From Ferriphaselus amnicola (GTDB lineage Bacteria > Pseudomonadota > Gammaproteobacteria > Burkholderiales > Gallionellaceae): a stretch of 64,000 nt of DNA. This document shows, piece by piece, positions 18,763 through 26,118 of this stretch (positions are counted from its first letter, which is position 1; each line of letters begins with the position of its first letter). Position numbers and translations under genes: made by a program. Below the pieces are notes generated by a model. That model saw only the letters and a list, made by a program, of their open reading frames with translations, did no database searches and was not told the DNA's origin. The stretch covers positions 434,001-498,000 of the forward strand of contig NZ_AP018738.1 in assembly GCF_000974685.2 (NCBI RefSeq), given 5' to 3'.

Positions 18763-19313
18763 TTTTCCTTCCCCGTGATGTTCAGCTTGAAGGTCACGTA
18801 ATCCTGAGTGGCCATGCCATCCACCTTATTCAGACTCGGCATCTCAACCTGCACCGCTTGGAACAAAGGCTCTTGCCCCAACTGCTGAAGGTAATGTGTC
18901 ACCAGTGCGGGATAGAGCGCATTGCCGGTGACGACCAAGCTGATCGGCGAGTTTTTCAGTTCGATGCCGCTTAGCCACACGCCGTCCATACCCTGACGGG
19001 CGAACGCACGCAGGTAGGCCGAGAATTGCATCCCCTGTTGTTTGCTTTCTGCCTGCAATCGGTCGAACTCCGCTTGTAGCTGGGCTTTGGTTTTGCTGCC
19101 TAGCTGATCTCCGCCCATCTTTTGGAGTTTGTCGTGCTGTTGCTTGGCGATCTCGAACCGCGCCTTCGCCTGCTCAGTCTGGTAATACAAAAAGCCGCAG
19201 CCCAGTGCCGACACGAGCGCCAACATGCCCAGCCCTTGCACCATCATCACGGTGGAGAAATACTTGCCCTGCCGAGTAAAGACCGGGTTGAATAGATTGA
19301 TCTGCTGACTCAT
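18759..19313 (-). CDS. MSHA biogenesis PilN-like protein (MshI2)
   Basis: This 184-residue protein opens MSQQINLFNP, a motif shared by PilN and the second MshI protein of some msh operons. A membrane helix (VQGLGMLALVSALGCGFLYY, about residues 25-44) and a coiled coil (about 46-100) come first. A PilN-type periplasmic domain follows (GVWLSGIELKNSPISLVVTGNAL). It would bind the PilM-like MshI through its cytoplasmic tail and MshJ in the periplasm. It overlaps the neighbours by four bases on each side. Confidence 0.85.
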   Translation of the reverse strand: MSQQINLFNPVFTRQGKYFSTVMMVQGLGMLALVSALGCGFLYYQTEQAKARFEIAKQQHDKLQKMGGDQLGSKTKAQLQAEFDRLQAESKQQGMQFSAYLRAFARQGMDGVWLSGIELKNSPISLVVTGNALYPALVTHYLQQLGQEPLFQAVQVEMPSLNKVDGMATQDYVTFKLNITGKEK

Positions 19314-20257
19314 AGCGCCCGCCTTTCTTGACGCAGCGCAGCGCCGATCAGCAACAACATCGTCGAAGCGAAGTCGGGATCAGCCAAGCGCGGTACGGCG
19401 GAAATATCCAATACATCGGCCAGCCGCACTCGTTCCACGGGAATGCCTAACTGCTCCTCCAGCATCTCGCGCCCATACATCTCGCCGCGCAGCGAGATCA
19501 CCAGCTTGCCCACTTTCAACTCGAACTGGCGCTCGAAGTACTCCAGCGAACGCTGGGCTTCGCGGGCCAACCCATCCCACGCCTGTTGCCGCTGATACGT
19601 ATTGCCATCGTCGAGTTTATAAACTCCGATATCGACATGCCGCGACAGATACAGCTCGCCGTCGCTGCTCACCGTCAGCGCCGTGCCGCTGTTATCGGCG
19701 ACCAGCATCATCACCGCCTCGCCCGCGCTCTCATACAAGGTCGCCAGATTACGCTGCGCCATCTCCGGCACGTCGATCACGCGCAAGGGAATCCGCGCGC
19801 TTTCCAGCAAAGTGGTGCGTTTGCGTATCGTGTCGTTGGGCGCGGCCACGGCGTAATACGATTGCCCCTGACCCTCGCGGCTATGCCCAGACGGGATGCG
19901 GATCACATCCAGCGTCACCGCATCCACGTCGAAATTTAGCCCGTCTTTGATCAGCCAACGGATGGCTGAATTCAACTCGTCGGCAGGCACGGCGGGTGCT
20001 TCCACCGGCATGATCTGGTACTCGTTCGCAGCCAGCAAGGTGGTCACGCGCTGCCTACTCAAGCGGAACTCCCCCGCGAGTTTTTCCAACGCGCCGCTGC
20101 TTACCTTGGGCATGGGGTGATAACTGCACTGCACCACGCGTGGCATCCCCCCCGTGAATTCCACCTGCGCCAGACTCACGCCCCCGCCGCTGATCCCGAT
20201 GGCAACCCATCCGGTGTCGGCGCGACTGAAGAGTCTAGTTAAGAAACCGATAGCCAT
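19310..20257 (-). CDS. mshI: MSHA biogenesis PilM-like protein
   Basis: This 315-residue cytoplasmic protein has the actin-like PilM/FtsA-type fold. Features seen are the opening WVAIGISGGGVSLAQVEF, the GALEKLAGEFRLSRQRVTTLL segment and the phosphate-loop-like MLVADNSGTALTVSSDGEL (about residues 190-208). In type IV pilus systems PilM links the cytoplasmic ATPase to PilN and PilO at the inner membrane. It starts 15 bases after mshP, so the pilin genes and the machinery genes form one transcription unit. Confidence 0.88.
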   Translation of the reverse strand: MAIGFLTRLFSRADTGWVAIGISGGGVSLAQVEFTGGMPRVVQCSYHPMPKVSSGALEKLAGEFRLSRQRVTTLLAANEYQIMPVEAPAVPADELNSAIRWLIKDGLNFDVDAVTLDVIRIPSGHSREGQGQSYYAVAAPNDTIRKRTTLLESARIPLRVIDVPEMAQRNLATLYESAGEAVMMLVADNSGTALTVSSDGELYLSRHVDIGVYKLDDGNTYQRQQAWDGLAREAQRSLEYFERQFELKVGKLVISLRGEMYGREMLEEQLGIPVERVRLADVLDISAVPRLADPDFASTMLLLIGAALRQERRAL

Positions 20258-20272
20258 TCCATTTATCCCTGA

Positions 20273-20782
20273 TTAGTTTCTATCTATCCGCACCCGCAAA
20301 GTACGCTCGGCATATTCCGCGCGTCCCGCTTGGGTGCTGGCCGCTTCAGCTACGCCGCTACCCACGGTCACCGTTGTTGCGACTGCCGATACCGCATACG
20401 CCCAACCGACTGCACTCGCTGGTGCAACGCCGCTGGCTGGGGGCGTGCAATCGACTGCGCTAGCGGCGGTCACGGCGCTGGCTGTGACCACCACCTGAAA
20501 ATCAGCCAAGCTACCCGCCAGCGGCGCTACTGCCGAAACCGGGGCTGATCGAGCACCGATGGCGAAATTACCACAGTCGTTCTTGAGCGTTTGATACGTT
20601 GCCCATTCCAGCCCAGCGCGGGCGGCTAACTCTGCCTCAGTGGCGCGTACATCCTGCGTGACTCCCGCCTGCTGCGAAACTGCCAAGCTCAGCCCCGCCA
20701 CCGCCAAAGCTGCGATCAGCACCAGTGCGAAGATTTCGATCACCAGCGCAAAGCCGCGCTGCTTATGTGAAGTTAGGTTCAC
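20273..20782 (-). CDS. mshP: MSHA minor pilin-like protein MshP
   Basis: This is a 169-residue protein if it starts at GTG 20782, whose codon overlaps the mshO stop as GTGA. The frame remains open to 20851, but that extension lies inside mshO and precedes a class III signal peptide. The peptide is ...SHKQRG, then FALVIEIFALVLIAALAVAG, with cleavage expected after Gly. The Glu lies at +6 rather than +5, as in other MshP proteins. The rest is a small Ala/Val/Ser-rich globular domain with two Cys residues. Confidence 0.8.
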   Translation of the reverse strand: MNLTSHKQRGFALVIEIFALVLIAALAVAGLSLAVSQQAGVTQDVRATEAELAARAGLEWATYQTLKNDCGNFAIGARSAPVSAVAPLAGSLADFQVVVTASAVTAASAVDCTPPASGVAPASAVGWAYAVSAVATTVTVGSGVAEAASTQAGRAEYAERTLRVRIDRN

Positions 20783-21282
20783 CACGTCCCCCGGTACGAA
20801 ATCGTGTCGTGGAATTCCATCGTCTCGTTGCCGACACTGGTGTCCGAGCAATTGGAGCGAGCGATCAGCGGCAAATCGACTTTGATCGACTGGCTGGCGG
20901 AGTCCAGAAAGAAGGCTGGGTTAGTGTTTACTTCCGCACTTGGGCAAACGCCTGCGACTAGCAATTTATTGGCTCCCGAAAGCGAACTGTCACTGCGCAG
21001 TAACTGATTGCCAGTAAAACTGTAGGTCACTGTTGCGCCTGTGGGCTTTGGGATGCTCAGGCTGCTTGTCCCCGTGACTATCGGTACACCTGATGCCTGT
21101 GACAGATCGGCCTTGAGCCAGCTCAGCGCGGTCGTACCTGCGTAGCTCAACTCGGCGCGGCTAGCTGCGTTGGCGTAACTTTGGGCGGGCAGAGAAATGA
21201 AGTTCGGCGTGATCGCCGCCAGCACGCCGAGGATGACGATCACGGCGATGAGTTCGATCAGAGTGAATCCGCGCTGGCGCAT
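20779..21282 (-). CDS. mshO: MSHA minor pilin MshO
   Basis: This 167-residue prepilin has a very short leader (MRQRG) before FTLIELIAVIVILGVLAAI, with Glu at +5. The C-terminal domain has two Cys residues (VCPSAEV, SNCSDT) likely to form a disulfide. The start overlaps the mshD stop by one base (TGATG). Identification as MshO rests on gene order (A-C-D-O-P) and length. Confidence 0.82.
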   Translation of the reverse strand: MRQRGFTLIELIAVIVILGVLAAITPNFISLPAQSYANAASRAELSYAGTTALSWLKADLSQASGVPIVTGTSSLSIPKPTGATVTYSFTGNQLLRSDSSLSGANKLLVAGVCPSAEVNTNPAFFLDSASQSIKVDLPLIARSNCSDTSVGNETMEFHDTISYRGTW

Positions 21283-21737
21283 CAGGGCAACCTCGTCACT
21301 TTGCCAGCAGGATAGTTGGCGCGGTAGCTATCCAACTGCACGCGACCCAGCGTCCCGCCGTCATCTGCTGCAAGGATATTGACGGTCAGGGTCAATTGCT
21401 TGATGTCGTTAGCCGTAGCGACATTCGGCCAGGTCGGGCAACTGACCAACAATGAAGCCGAGTAGCCGGGAATTGCATTGCCAGCGCCATCATTCAGGGC
21501 TTGAACGACAGGTGTTGGATCACAGGCAGGCAAGTTGGCGAAAGGCAGGGATTCGAGCCGAGTCAGCACGCCACGCGCCAAAGCGACTGCTTGCGTGTGG
21601 CGGGTGGCGTTGGCGCTACTGTGCGCGTTGGCCTGCATCACCGCCGCCATGCTGACCATCGCGCCACCTAAGATGACAATGGCAGCAATAAGCTCGATCA
21701 GTGTGAGGCCACGCTGGTGTTGCGCCATGTTTAGCAT
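21282..21737 (-). CDS. mshD: MSHA minor pilin MshD
   Basis: This 151-residue prepilin has leader MLNMAQHQRG and then LTLIELIAAIVILGGAMV, with Glu at +5. ATG 21737 is preferred over ATG 21728 because AGGAG stands 7 bases upstream of it. It overlaps the mshC stop by 7 bases. The GspI/MshD-like body has one Cys pair (PACDP, VSCPTW). Confidence 0.83.
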   Translation of the reverse strand: MLNMAQHQRGLTLIELIAAIVILGGAMVSMAAVMQANAHSSANATRHTQAVALARGVLTRLESLPFANLPACDPTPVVQALNDGAGNAIPGYSASLLVSCPTWPNVATANDIKQLTLTVNILAADDGGTLGRVQLDSYRANYPAGKVTRLP

Positions 21738-22288
21738 GCACTTGCTCCTGTTGGCAGGGGGTAGATCAGCCCGGTTTCAGGGGCGATGCACAGAGTGCGG
21801 CACGCGCCGTTCGTGGCATTGCTTTCCACATCTACGCCGCAGATGTTGAGTGAGCCGACGTAACTGGAACTGCCCTCTTTGGAAAAATAAAATGGGGTCG
21901 GACTTACCGAAAATCTGGCCAAAGGCGAACTGCCTAGCGGAGCATCAGAGGCTGGCGTGCTTACGGAATACTGCGCCAGTGCATTGTCCGGTGCGGGCAA
22001 ATTCGTTCCGCAAAGGTTGGAGTCGCCGAAGCTGTAAACCAGTTGAGTCTGGGTGTTCGTTTGAGTGAACGCGACGCACACAAAGCGCTGTTGGGTGACA
22101 GCGGCTCTCTGTGCGTAACGCAAACTGCTAATGACTTGATCGTAGAAAACGCGGGCATCGACATCACTGCGCTCGACTGAAGCGCGCGGCAAAACCAGTG
22201 CCGCCAGCACGCCAAGGATCACCAACACGGCGATCAGTTCGATCAGAGTGAATCCGCGCTGTAGCGGCGCGAAACGAGCTATTTTCAT
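21731..22288 (-). CDS. mshC: MSHA minor pilin MshC
   Basis: This is a 185-residue prepilin from ATG 22288, which has AGGA five bases upstream. The in-frame ATG at 22306 lies in the terminator hairpin and is unlikely. Leader MKIARFAPLQRG is followed by FTLIELIAVLVILGVLAAL. The GspH-like body is rich in Cys (FVCVAF, SNLCGT, NICGVD, GACRTLC, GASAC), suggesting several disulfides. It lies directly downstream of the attenuator-like hairpin behind mshA. Confidence 0.85.
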   Translation of the reverse strand: MKIARFAPLQRGFTLIELIAVLVILGVLAALVLPRASVERSDVDARVFYDQVISSLRYAQRAAVTQQRFVCVAFTQTNTQTQLVYSFGDSNLCGTNLPAPDNALAQYSVSTPASDAPLGSSPLARFSVSPTPFYFSKEGSSSYVGSLNICGVDVESNATNGACRTLCIAPETGLIYPLPTGASAC

Positions 22289-22302
22289 CGGGTTCCTGAA
22301 AC

Positions 22303-22334
22303 ACAAAAACGGGCAGAGGTCACTCTGCCCGTTT
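22303..22334 (-). terminator. Intrinsic terminator between mshA and the minor pilins
   Basis: A perfect 12-bp stem (22307-22318 with 22323-22334) with a 4-nt loop lies 15 bases after the mshA stop. On the minus strand the descending arm is followed by TTGTGTTTC, so the T-run (GTTTTTG) is short. I infer a partial terminator that keeps mshA mRNA abundant while allowing limited read-through into mshC and the rest of the operon. Confidence 0.82.
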
Positions 22335-22348
22335 GGGATTAGCTTAGA

Positions 22349-23008
22349 TTACATGCCAGTTGCCGAGCAGCCGGAGGTGACTGCGGTCACGAATGGACCG
22401 TTAACCACTTGCGTACCGCCCATTGTGCCGGACAGAGTCGCGTCAGTGTACTTCACATAACAGCCGGAAGCATTGTAGGAAAGTGCGCCTGTACCTTGCG
22501 CGCCTGCAGCAGAGCGTGGCACCCATGCGTGCTCGTTGCCATTACCGCCAGCTACATCACCAGTACTTACCAAAGTAACGGTTGCAGTTGTAACTCCACC
22601 AACAGTTCCTGCCTTACCAAAAGTAGCGCCTGGGGCGATGTATTCCCAATCGGCACTCGGTACACCGGTGAAGGATGCACTGATTGACATCATGCCTGGC
22701 GTCCCGGAAACGGTGTTCAGGCCAGCGATCAGACCAGCGGATTCGCCAGTTGGGTTGTGAGCACTCCATTGGATCGGACCCACGCCGTCAAACGTAGATG
22801 GCATGGTATTCGTTACCAACATCTTGGCGTGCGCCATGTTTGCCGAACCCGCCAGATTGGCCTTGGCTGCATTCACTGCGGCAGCACGGGCTTCGCCTTG
22901 GATGCCAAAGAACTTAGGCAAAGCGACCGAAGCCAGAATGCCCAGAACGACGATCACGGCGACCAGTTCGATCAGGGTGAAACCTTGTTGTTTGCGTTGC
23001 ATTTGCAT
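22349..23008 (-). CDS. mshA: MSHA major pilin
   Basis: This 219-residue type IVa prepilin is the likely main pilus subunit. Leader MQMQRKQQG precedes FTLIELVAVIVVLGILASVA, with Glu at +5. A C-terminal disulfide loop is bounded by Cys in SGCYVKY and TSGCSATGM. The start has a strong ribosome binding site (AGGAG, 7 bases upstream). An activator-type promoter lies about 90-135 bases upstream and a terminator immediately downstream, as expected for a highly expressed subunit. The pilus-glycosylation-type ligase is the next gene upstream. Confidence 0.92.
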   Translation of the reverse strand: MQMQRKQQGFTLIELVAVIVVLGILASVALPKFFGIQGEARAAAVNAAKANLAGSANMAHAKMLVTNTMPSTFDGVGPIQWSAHNPTGESAGLIAGLNTVSGTPGMMSISASFTGVPSADWEYIAPGATFGKAGTVGGVTTATVTLVSTGDVAGGNGNEHAWVPRSAAGAQGTGALSYNASGCYVKYTDATLSGTMGGTQVVNGPFVTAVTSGCSATGM

Positions 23009-23098
23009 CTTTAATCTCCTAATTTAGTCTTGGATTTGTTATTGCCGCTCCAGCGTAAGAACCCCCTTGCACAGGAACTGCCAGCGTCAGGCGGACCG

Positions 23099-23144
23099 AA
23101 TATAGCTAAACTTTTTTTGGCTGGGAATGTGACATATTGTCGCA
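23099..23144 (-). promoter_or_regulatory. Predicted activator-dependent promoter of mshA (site A)
   Basis: On the minus strand, TGCGACA-ATA-TGTCACA (23128-23144) is a 17-bp inverted repeat with one mismatch. It is followed by TTCCCA in the -35 position and by TATATT (23099-23104) as a -10 box. The predicted start is near 23092, about 84 bases before mshA. The same arrangement, with identical spacing, occurs at sites B and C. The poor -35 and a repeat centred near -44 suggest a class II activator site. The regulator is unknown. Confidence 0.65.
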
Positions 23145-23212
23145 CCCTGTTTAACTTGTTGATTCTTTTGGTGGGTGGGCGCGAAATTAGGCATTTCTTG
23201 CGGATTGGTGCC

Positions 23213-25021
23213 TCACTTGGCTGACTGCTCGGTCGGCGCTGTTTGTTTGGGTGCTCCGATGAGGCGCTGGCGTTCGATGAACTTGGCATCGGCGAATTCG
23301 CGTAGAGGGACGAGGTGCTCCGGGTCTTGGAAGATCAGGAACGGCAAGGCGTTGCGCACGACTGGGTAGCGTTTGGGGTGCGCCCAGATGGCGCGTTCCA
23401 TCATGGCGCGGGCTTCGTCCATGCGTCCTTGCACCGCGAGCAATACGGCGACCCGATAGCCCAGCGTGTCCACGGGCGCGAAGCGCAAGGCCGGTTCGCT
23501 GTAGTGCAGTCGCACGGCGGGGTCGTTGATGCCGAAGGGGGCGGACGAGGACATGAACAGGTCGGCATAGGGACGCATCAGCAGGTCGGCATCCATGACT
23601 TTCATCGCGGCTTCGACACGTTGTTCGTATTCTTCGGGATGGCCTTCGATCTTGGGTTCGGTCAGGTGTACCAGATGACCGTAACCGAGTTGGGTCTGGT
23701 ACAGCGCCCAGCTTCCACCCAGTAAAATCACCACGGCCATCGCTGCGCCGATGCGTTTCATCTCGAACTTGAAGCTGGCGTTGTCGAACACGCCCAAGAG
23801 GATGGCGGCGATGCCGAGGAAAGGGGCGTACCACAGCGGGTATTCGAGCAAGGAATGGATGCCGAGTACCAGCAGCAGGCCGTAGCCCCAAGCGTGGTCG
23901 AGTGTGGTGGGCTGTTTGCGCTGGCCTTGCCACCAGAAGAAGAGGGCGATCACGAGCAAAGCCAATCCAACCAAACCCGTCTCAGCCGCCAGTTGCATCA
24001 CGAAGTTGTGGGCGTTGCTGCCCATTTCGTCAGGAGTGGGATTGTGTAGTTGCGCACCTAGCAAGAAGTGTTGCCATGCGAATTGCCCGAAGCCTGCTCC
24101 GAACCACGGATAGTGCATGAAGATGGTTGCCGCCTCGCGCCAGAGATAGAGGCGCACCGAGTAACCGTCGGTTTGGCTCATTTTGGCTAACGGGGTGGTC
24201 AGCCCGCCTTCGAGTTGCACCGCGCCGTGCAGCAGCGCAAAGATGGGAAGCAGTAAGGCGGAGTAGATGAACAGCGGGCGCAAGGCTTGATCGCGTCGCT
24301 GCCAAAGGTAAGCAGCACATGCAAGCGCGGCTAAATAGAGCCAACCACTGCGCGAACCGGAAAGCACCATGCCGTAGAGCAAGGGCAAGGCTAGAGGGGT
24401 GGTCAGCCAAGGCTTGAGCAGGGGGCGGCTATGCAGCAATCCCAGCGAAACTAAGCCGAGCGCAAGGTAATCGCTGAAGGAGTTGGCTTGGCCGAAATTG
24501 CCGTTCACGGTGCCGGTTGCTTCGCCCCACAGTACGAAGCGGTTCAGCGGTGTGTTCCAGTGGAAATGCTGGAAGAGGCCAGTTGCTGCCTGCAATTCAG
24601 CGCCGACCAGCAAAAATATCGCCAACGTATTGACTAGTGCGGACAAGCCCAAGGCTTCGCGCAGGCGGCGTCCCAGCAGTATCAGCAGGATCGCCCACAG
24701 CAGATAGAGCGCGACGGTGAGCGCATGTCCAGTGTACGGGATCAGTCCCAGCCAACGTTGCAAGAACACTAGCAAGATCAGCCCAGCAGGCAGGAACACA
24801 CTACGTGGAATGTCTTGTTTGTCCCAACTCTTGGGCAATAGCAGAAGCACCAGTGCCGCCAACCCGAGCGCAAACGCATCCCACTCGGGATAGAACGAGG
24901 CGCGTGGGCGGAAGTGGCGGAAATCCAGTCCCGGCAACACCCACATCAATCCGACGCACAGTAAGCTAAAGGTTTGCAGCGAGGAAAACAGCGTAAGGGA
25001 GCGGAGGCGTTGGATGTTCAA
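23213..25021 (-). CDS. O-antigen ligase/PglL-type pilin O-oligosaccharyltransferase
   Basis: This is a 602-residue integral membrane protein. About a dozen transmembrane helices span residues 15-440. A Wzy_C/O-antigen-ligase core has the motifs GNFGQANSFSDYLALG and SGSRSGWLYLAAL. A large periplasmic loop (about 300-340, NAHNFVMQLAAETGLVG) carries the family's conserved His. A C-terminal soluble Wzy_C_2-like region (from about 455) follows. In Neisseria and other betaproteobacteria such proteins transfer glycans to type IV pilins. The position just upstream of mshA and the shared promoter motif support pilin glycosylation here. The start is TTG at 25021 because an in-frame stop lies five codons upstream; no ribosome binding site is visible, so the start is uncertain. 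Confidence 0.85.
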   Translation of the reverse strand: MNIQRLRSLTLFSSLQTFSLLCVGLMWVLPGLDFRHFRPRASFYPEWDAFALGLAALVLLLLPKSWDKQDIPRSVFLPAGLILLVFLQRWLGLIPYTGHALTVALYLLWAILLILLGRRLREALGLSALVNTLAIFLLVGAELQAATGLFQHFHWNTPLNRFVLWGEATGTVNGNFGQANSFSDYLALGLVSLGLLHSRPLLKPWLTTPLALPLLYGMVLSGSRSGWLYLAALACAAYLWQRRDQALRPLFIYSALLLPIFALLHGAVQLEGGLTTPLAKMSQTDGYSVRLYLWREAATIFMHYPWFGAGFGQFAWQHFLLGAQLHNPTPDEMGSNAHNFVMQLAAETGLVGLALLVIALFFWWQGQRKQPTTLDHAWGYGLLLVLGIHSLLEYPLWYAPFLGIAAILLGVFDNASFKFEMKRIGAAMAVVILLGGSWALYQTQLGYGHLVHLTEPKIEGHPEEYEQRVEAAMKVMDADLLMRPYADLFMSSSAPFGINDPAVRLHYSEPALRFAPVDTLGYRVAVLLAVQGRMDEARAMMERAIWAHPKRYPVVRNALPFLIFQDPEHLVPLREFADAKFIERQRLIGAPKQTAPTEQSAK

Positions 25022-25122
25022 GTTGGTCGAGATTCAGCAAGAGAGTTGGAAAAGCCAAGTCTGTCGCCAGAAAGGGAGTCGGGAGGAGACCTTAGGGGGT
25101 TGACGGCGACTTGGCGGTGTGG

Positions 25123-25168
25123 ACTTTAACTGTAACTTCGGCGTTTGGGAATGCGGCAAATTGTCGCA
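25123..25168 (-). promoter_or_regulatory. Predicted activator-dependent promoter of the pilin ligase (site B)
   Basis: The inverted repeat TGCGACA-ATT-TGCCGCA (25152-25168) is followed by TTCCCA and, at the same distance as in site A, TAAAGT (25123-25128). The predicted start near 25116 gives a leader of about 95 bases. It lies immediately downstream of the terminator of the candidate small RNA. Confidence 0.6.
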
Positions 25169-25174
25169 GGCGAC

Positions 25175-25206
25175 GAAAAAATGACAGCCACTTGATTCAG
25201 TGGCTG
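25175..25206 (-). terminator. Intrinsic terminator of the candidate small RNA
   Basis: An 8-bp perfect stem (CAGCCACT 25185-25192 with AGTGGCTG 25199-25206) has a 6-nt loop. On the minus strand it is followed by TCATTTTTTCG, a run of six T. No protein gene ends here, so it most likely ends a non-coding transcript. Confidence 0.85.
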
Positions 25207-25453
25207 TTGCCTTAACGGCGGAATCGAGGAGCGGGCTGGTCGAGATTCGGCGGCTTGGTATTGGCTGCGCCGACTCGTTGGGCTAAGTCGTCGTTCGACG
25301 ACTCGGCTAATGGGGTGCTTCAGCGTCCGCCCCCGGTGATAACGGACGCTTAGGCACGGTATAACAAACTACAGGAGAAAACTCGCAGACGGCATCCATT
25401 CGAGCAGATGAGGTCAGGAGGAGACTACTAAAATCATCTGCCGTCTGCGAGTG
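25176..25453 (-). ncRNA. Candidate C-rich regulatory small RNA (about 278 nt)
   Basis: The start is predicted at 25453, seven bases after the -10 box of site C. The end is the terminator T-run near 25176. The RNA would open with a 14-bp perfect stem (25439-25452 with 25381-25394) beginning at the very first bases. An inner GCAGATGA/TCATCTGC pairing presents a loop with UCUCCUCC (25417-25424). A second UCUCCU (25373-25378) follows single-stranded. Two more hairpins come later (25322-25350 and 25286-25303). No convincing start codon with a ribosome binding site is present inside. The C-rich loops resemble anti-Shine-Dalgarno motifs of known riboregulators. Whether it is transcribed is untested. 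Confidence 0.55.
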
Positions 25454-25459
25454 GGGTGA

Positions 25460-25505
25460 ACTATACGGGTAGAAAATCCTTTTGGGAATGCGGCATATTG
25501 TCGCA
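25460..25505 (-). promoter_or_regulatory. Predicted activator-dependent promoter of the candidate small RNA (site C)
   Basis: The inverted repeat TGCGACA-ATA-TGCCGCA (25489-25505) is followed by TTCCCA and TATAGT (25460-25465), with spacing identical to sites A and B. It begins 13 bases beyond the tesA stop codon. It has the best -10 box of the three. Confidence 0.6.
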
Positions 25506-25518
25506 CCCACTCAAATGC

Positions 25519-26118
25519 TTAATGTGTGGCGGTCGGCGTGCGAAGTTCCTTCAGAACATTGCGCATTATCTGCGCTTGCGCGGCGGCGGTCGGGTGCAGA
25601 TTGTCGGCTTGGAATTGCTCTGGCGGTACGCCTTCCAACAAATATGGAACGCGCGCAGCGTGGTATCGTTCCGCTAGTGTCGGATAAAGCTGACGGAAGG
25701 CGCCGGTGTAGTCCACGCCGTAGTTTGGCGGTAGCTGCATACCCAGTAGCATGACCTTGGCTTTGGCGCGTTGTGAGCGGCGGATGAGTTCGGCAAGATC
25801 AGTTTCGATCTCGGCGATGGGCCGACCGCGCAGTCCATCATTCGCACCCAGCTCCAAGATCACGATGTCGGGGCGATGTTGGCGCAGCGCTGCATCCAGC
25901 CTGCGCAGCCCACCCGCCGTGGTTTCGCCGCCGACGCTGGCGTTGATCACCTGAAGATCCGGTCGCGCTTGTTGCAGCAAGGCCACCCACCCCTTTTCGC
26001 GCGGAATGCCGTAAGCTGCGGAAAGGCTGTCGCCGAAGACGAGAAGGGTTTGCGCGGCGCCGAGCGTCGGCAGGCACACGACGAAAAACAGCAGTAATTT
26101 GAAGATGGGGAGTCTCAT
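25519..26118 (-). CDS. tesA: Arylesterase/acyl-CoA thioesterase I (SGNH hydrolase)
   Basis: The protein has 199 residues from ATG 26118, chosen because it begins a clear signal peptide (MRLPIFKLLLFFVVCLPTLGAAQ); the frame stays open to 26331 without meaning. The SGNH blocks are complete: VFGDSLSAAYGI with the nucleophile Ser, GGETTAGG, GANDGLRG, and DNLHPTAAAQ with the catalytic Asp and His. It is a periplasmic lipase/thioesterase of broad specificity. As in E. coli, it diverges from a ybbA-like ABC gene. Here the two start codons share bases (CATG), so no intergenic space remains. Confidence 0.92.
   Translation of the reverse strand: MRLPIFKLLLFFVVCLPTLGAAQTLLVFGDSLSAAYGIPREKGWVALLQQARPDLQVINASVGGETTAGGLRRLDAALRQHRPDIVILELGANDGLRGRPIAEIETDLAELIRRSQRAKAKVMLLGMQLPPNYGVDYTGAFRQLYPTLAERYHAARVPYLLEGVPPEQFQADNLHPTAAAQAQIMRNVLKELRTPTATH

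Noticed and set aside
23128-23144. CRP-like site (TGTGA...) upstream of mshA
   Set aside because: The half-sites are separated by seven bases instead of six and the other two copies lack TGTGA, so a shared non-CRP repeat is the better explanation.
25176-25453. 6S RNA or a c-di-GMP riboswitch
   Set aside because: No central-bubble 6S layout and no GEMM-type conserved bases could be seen.
25307-25510. 67-codon reading frame on the minus strand over the small-RNA region
   Set aside because: Its start lies upstream of the predicted transcription start, internal ATGs have no ribosome binding site, and stems are conserved-looking rather than codons.
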